Below are positions 5,294 through 5,952 of a stretch of DNA of 5,952 nucleotides, piece after piece; position 1 is the stretch's first letter; every line of letters starts with the position of its first letter. Location of the stretch: the NCBI GenBank assembly GCA_025350985.1, contig JANXWU010000418.1, positions 1 through 5,952 on the forward strand, written 5' to 3'. This DNA is from Spartobacteria bacterium. Its GTDB lineage: Bacteria; Verrucomicrobiota; Verrucomicrobiia; Chthoniobacterales; Chthoniobacteraceae. The translations under genes were made by a program, and so were the position numbers. The notes beneath the pieces are model-generated. The model was not told where the DNA came from. It saw only the letters and a list, made by a program, of their open reading frames with translations, and made no database searches.

Positions 5294-5952
5294 ATGAGCA
5301 TCGAAGTCCAGTGGCTCGGTCGCGTCGGCTACGAGGAAACTCTCGCGTTGCAAGAGCGCCTCGTCGCCGGAATCGCGAACGCGCGCGGCGATGCAATCGA
5401 GAATCAGAAATCAGAAATCAGAAATTCCGAAACGCTGCTTCTGCTCGAACACGATGCCGTTTACACCATCGGCCGCACGCGCGACCAATCCAGCCTCGGC
5501 GACCGCGCCGCGCTCCCCCACCCCGTCGTCGAAATCAACCGCGGCGGACAGGCGACGTGGCACGGCCCCGGCCAGCTTGTCGGCTACCCGATTCTCGATT
5601 TGCAAAATCGCGGACGCGACCTGCACCGCTACCTCCGCGCGCTTGAGCTGGTCTTGATCGAAACTCTGCGCGAATACGACATCGACGCCGAACAACGCGC
5701 CAGTCTGACCGGCGTCTGGGTCGGCGCGAAAAAAATCGCGTCCATCGGCGTCGGCGTGCGGCATTGGATCACGATGCACGGCTTCGCGCTGAACGTCTGT
5801 GGCGACCTCGCCGCGTTCCAGCACATCACGCCCTGCGGCATTGCCGGCGTGGAAATCACCAGCATCGAGCGGGAGACCGGACACGCAATCAAAGTGAAAT
5901 CTGTCGCCGAAAAGGTCGGCGAGATTTTTTTGGGTCGATTCGATGAAATGCT
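5294..5952 (+). CDS. lipB: Octanoyl-[acyl-carrier-protein]:protein octanoyltransferase LipB, 3' end cut by window
   Basis: LipB moves octanoyl groups from acyl carrier protein to lipoyl domains of E2 and GcvH proteins, the first step of endogenous lipoate assembly before LipA. The 219 codons present cover nearly the whole usual length of 210-240, and no stop is reached. Motifs seen are LLLLEHDAVYTIGR (48-61), RGGQATWHGPGQLVGYPILDL (83-103, given as RGGQATWHGPGQ then LVGYPILDL), TGVWVGAKKIASIGVGVR (139-156), MHGFALNV (161-168) and ITPCGIAGVEITS (178-190). The catalytic pair is K147 and C181, 34 apart as in E. coli (K135/C169). Residues 35-44 are encoded by an A-rich heptanucleotide repeat, and the N-terminal loop is about 13 residues longer than in E. 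coli. The ATG directly follows the ruvC stop, with no ribosome binding site of its own. Confidence 0.95.
   Translation, partial: MSIEVQWLGRVGYEETLALQERLVAGIANARGDAIENQKSEIRNSETLLLLEHDAVYTIGRTRDQSSLGDRAALPHPVVEINRGGQATWHGPGQLVGYPILDLQNRGRDLHRYLRALELVLIETLREYDIDAEQRASLTGVWVGAKKIASIGVGVRHWITMHGFALNVCGDLAAFQHITPCGIAGVEITSIERETGHAIKVKSVAEKVGEIFLGRFDEM
5396..5425 (+). repeat. Heptanucleotide tandem repeat inside lipB
   Basis: ATCAGAA occurs three times in perfect tandem (5403-5409, 5410-5416, 5417-5423), preceded by a diverged unit ATCGAGA (5396-5402) and followed by AT. It encodes residues 35-44 (IENQKSEIRN) of LipB in a surface loop between the first helix and the next strand. It is A-rich within otherwise GC-rich coding DNA, so it looks inserted or expanded. 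Three units are 21 bp and keep the frame; gain or loss of one unit would shift it. Confidence 0.85.

Noticed and set aside
4718..5353. 211-codon open frame on the minus strand opposite ruvC
   Set aside because: It covers all of ruvC in antisense and starts within lipB. Its peptide is charged and low in structure, with no family motif, and it overlaps the better-supported 63-residue gene.
4975..5646. 223-codon plus-strand frame rich in arginine
   Set aside because: It is an out-of-frame reading of ruvC and lipB, with extreme Arg/Ala content typical of a shifted GC-rich gene.
5411..5884. 157-codon minus-strand frame opposite lipB
   Set aside because: It is antisense to LipB, whose motifs and catalytic residues are intact, and has no recognisable features.

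Overview
The window looks like an ordinary housekeeping stretch of a GC-rich free-living bacterium, interrupted by repeat-laden spacers. I lean towards Verrucomicrobiota. The reasons are the style of the PNPase and RuvC proteins, the scarcity of Shine-Dalgarno sequences, and the AGCTTCCAGCTTGC-type and TGTCATTCTGAGCGAAG-type palindromes, which I associate from memory with such genomes. No taxonomic marker settles this.

Layout. Bases 2-139 (+) are the 3' end of a gene I read as rsmI. It converges on pnp across a strong bidirectional terminator (177-213). pnp (243-2405, -) and rpsO (2639-2899, -) form the classical rpsO-pnp pair, so 30S protein S15 is transcribed ahead of polynucleotide phosphorylase. 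Their spacer holds a nested palindrome ending just before the pnp ribosome binding site. Upstream of rpsO, about 410 bp without a gene hold a larger nested palindrome (2961-3286). Next, on the minus strand, come a host-attachment (PF10116-like) protein (3310-3759) and an orphan HicB-fold protein (3830-4057). A plus-strand two-helix membrane protein that resembles a potassium channel without its filter (4175-4564) converges on a 63-residue two-helix membrane protein (4585-4776, -). The latter diverges from ruvC (4790-5293, +) with only 13 bp between start codons. ruvC abuts lipB (5294 to the window end, +), with stop and start codons directly adjacent.

How the genes relate. rsmI, rpsO and pnp serve ribosome maturation, the small subunit and RNA turnover. 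ruvC resolves Holliday junctions and lipB starts protein lipoylation; their pairing looks like transcriptional convenience rather than shared function. The host-attachment/hicB pair may be co-transcribed, but no joint role is established.

The most notable unexplained signal is a set of purine-rich arms with a 7- or 8-bp period. They occur as inverted pairs around two palindromic cores in the spacers, and as a single in-frame array inside lipB. I found no CRISPR array, tRNA, rRNA, transposase, prophage gene or clear new defence system.
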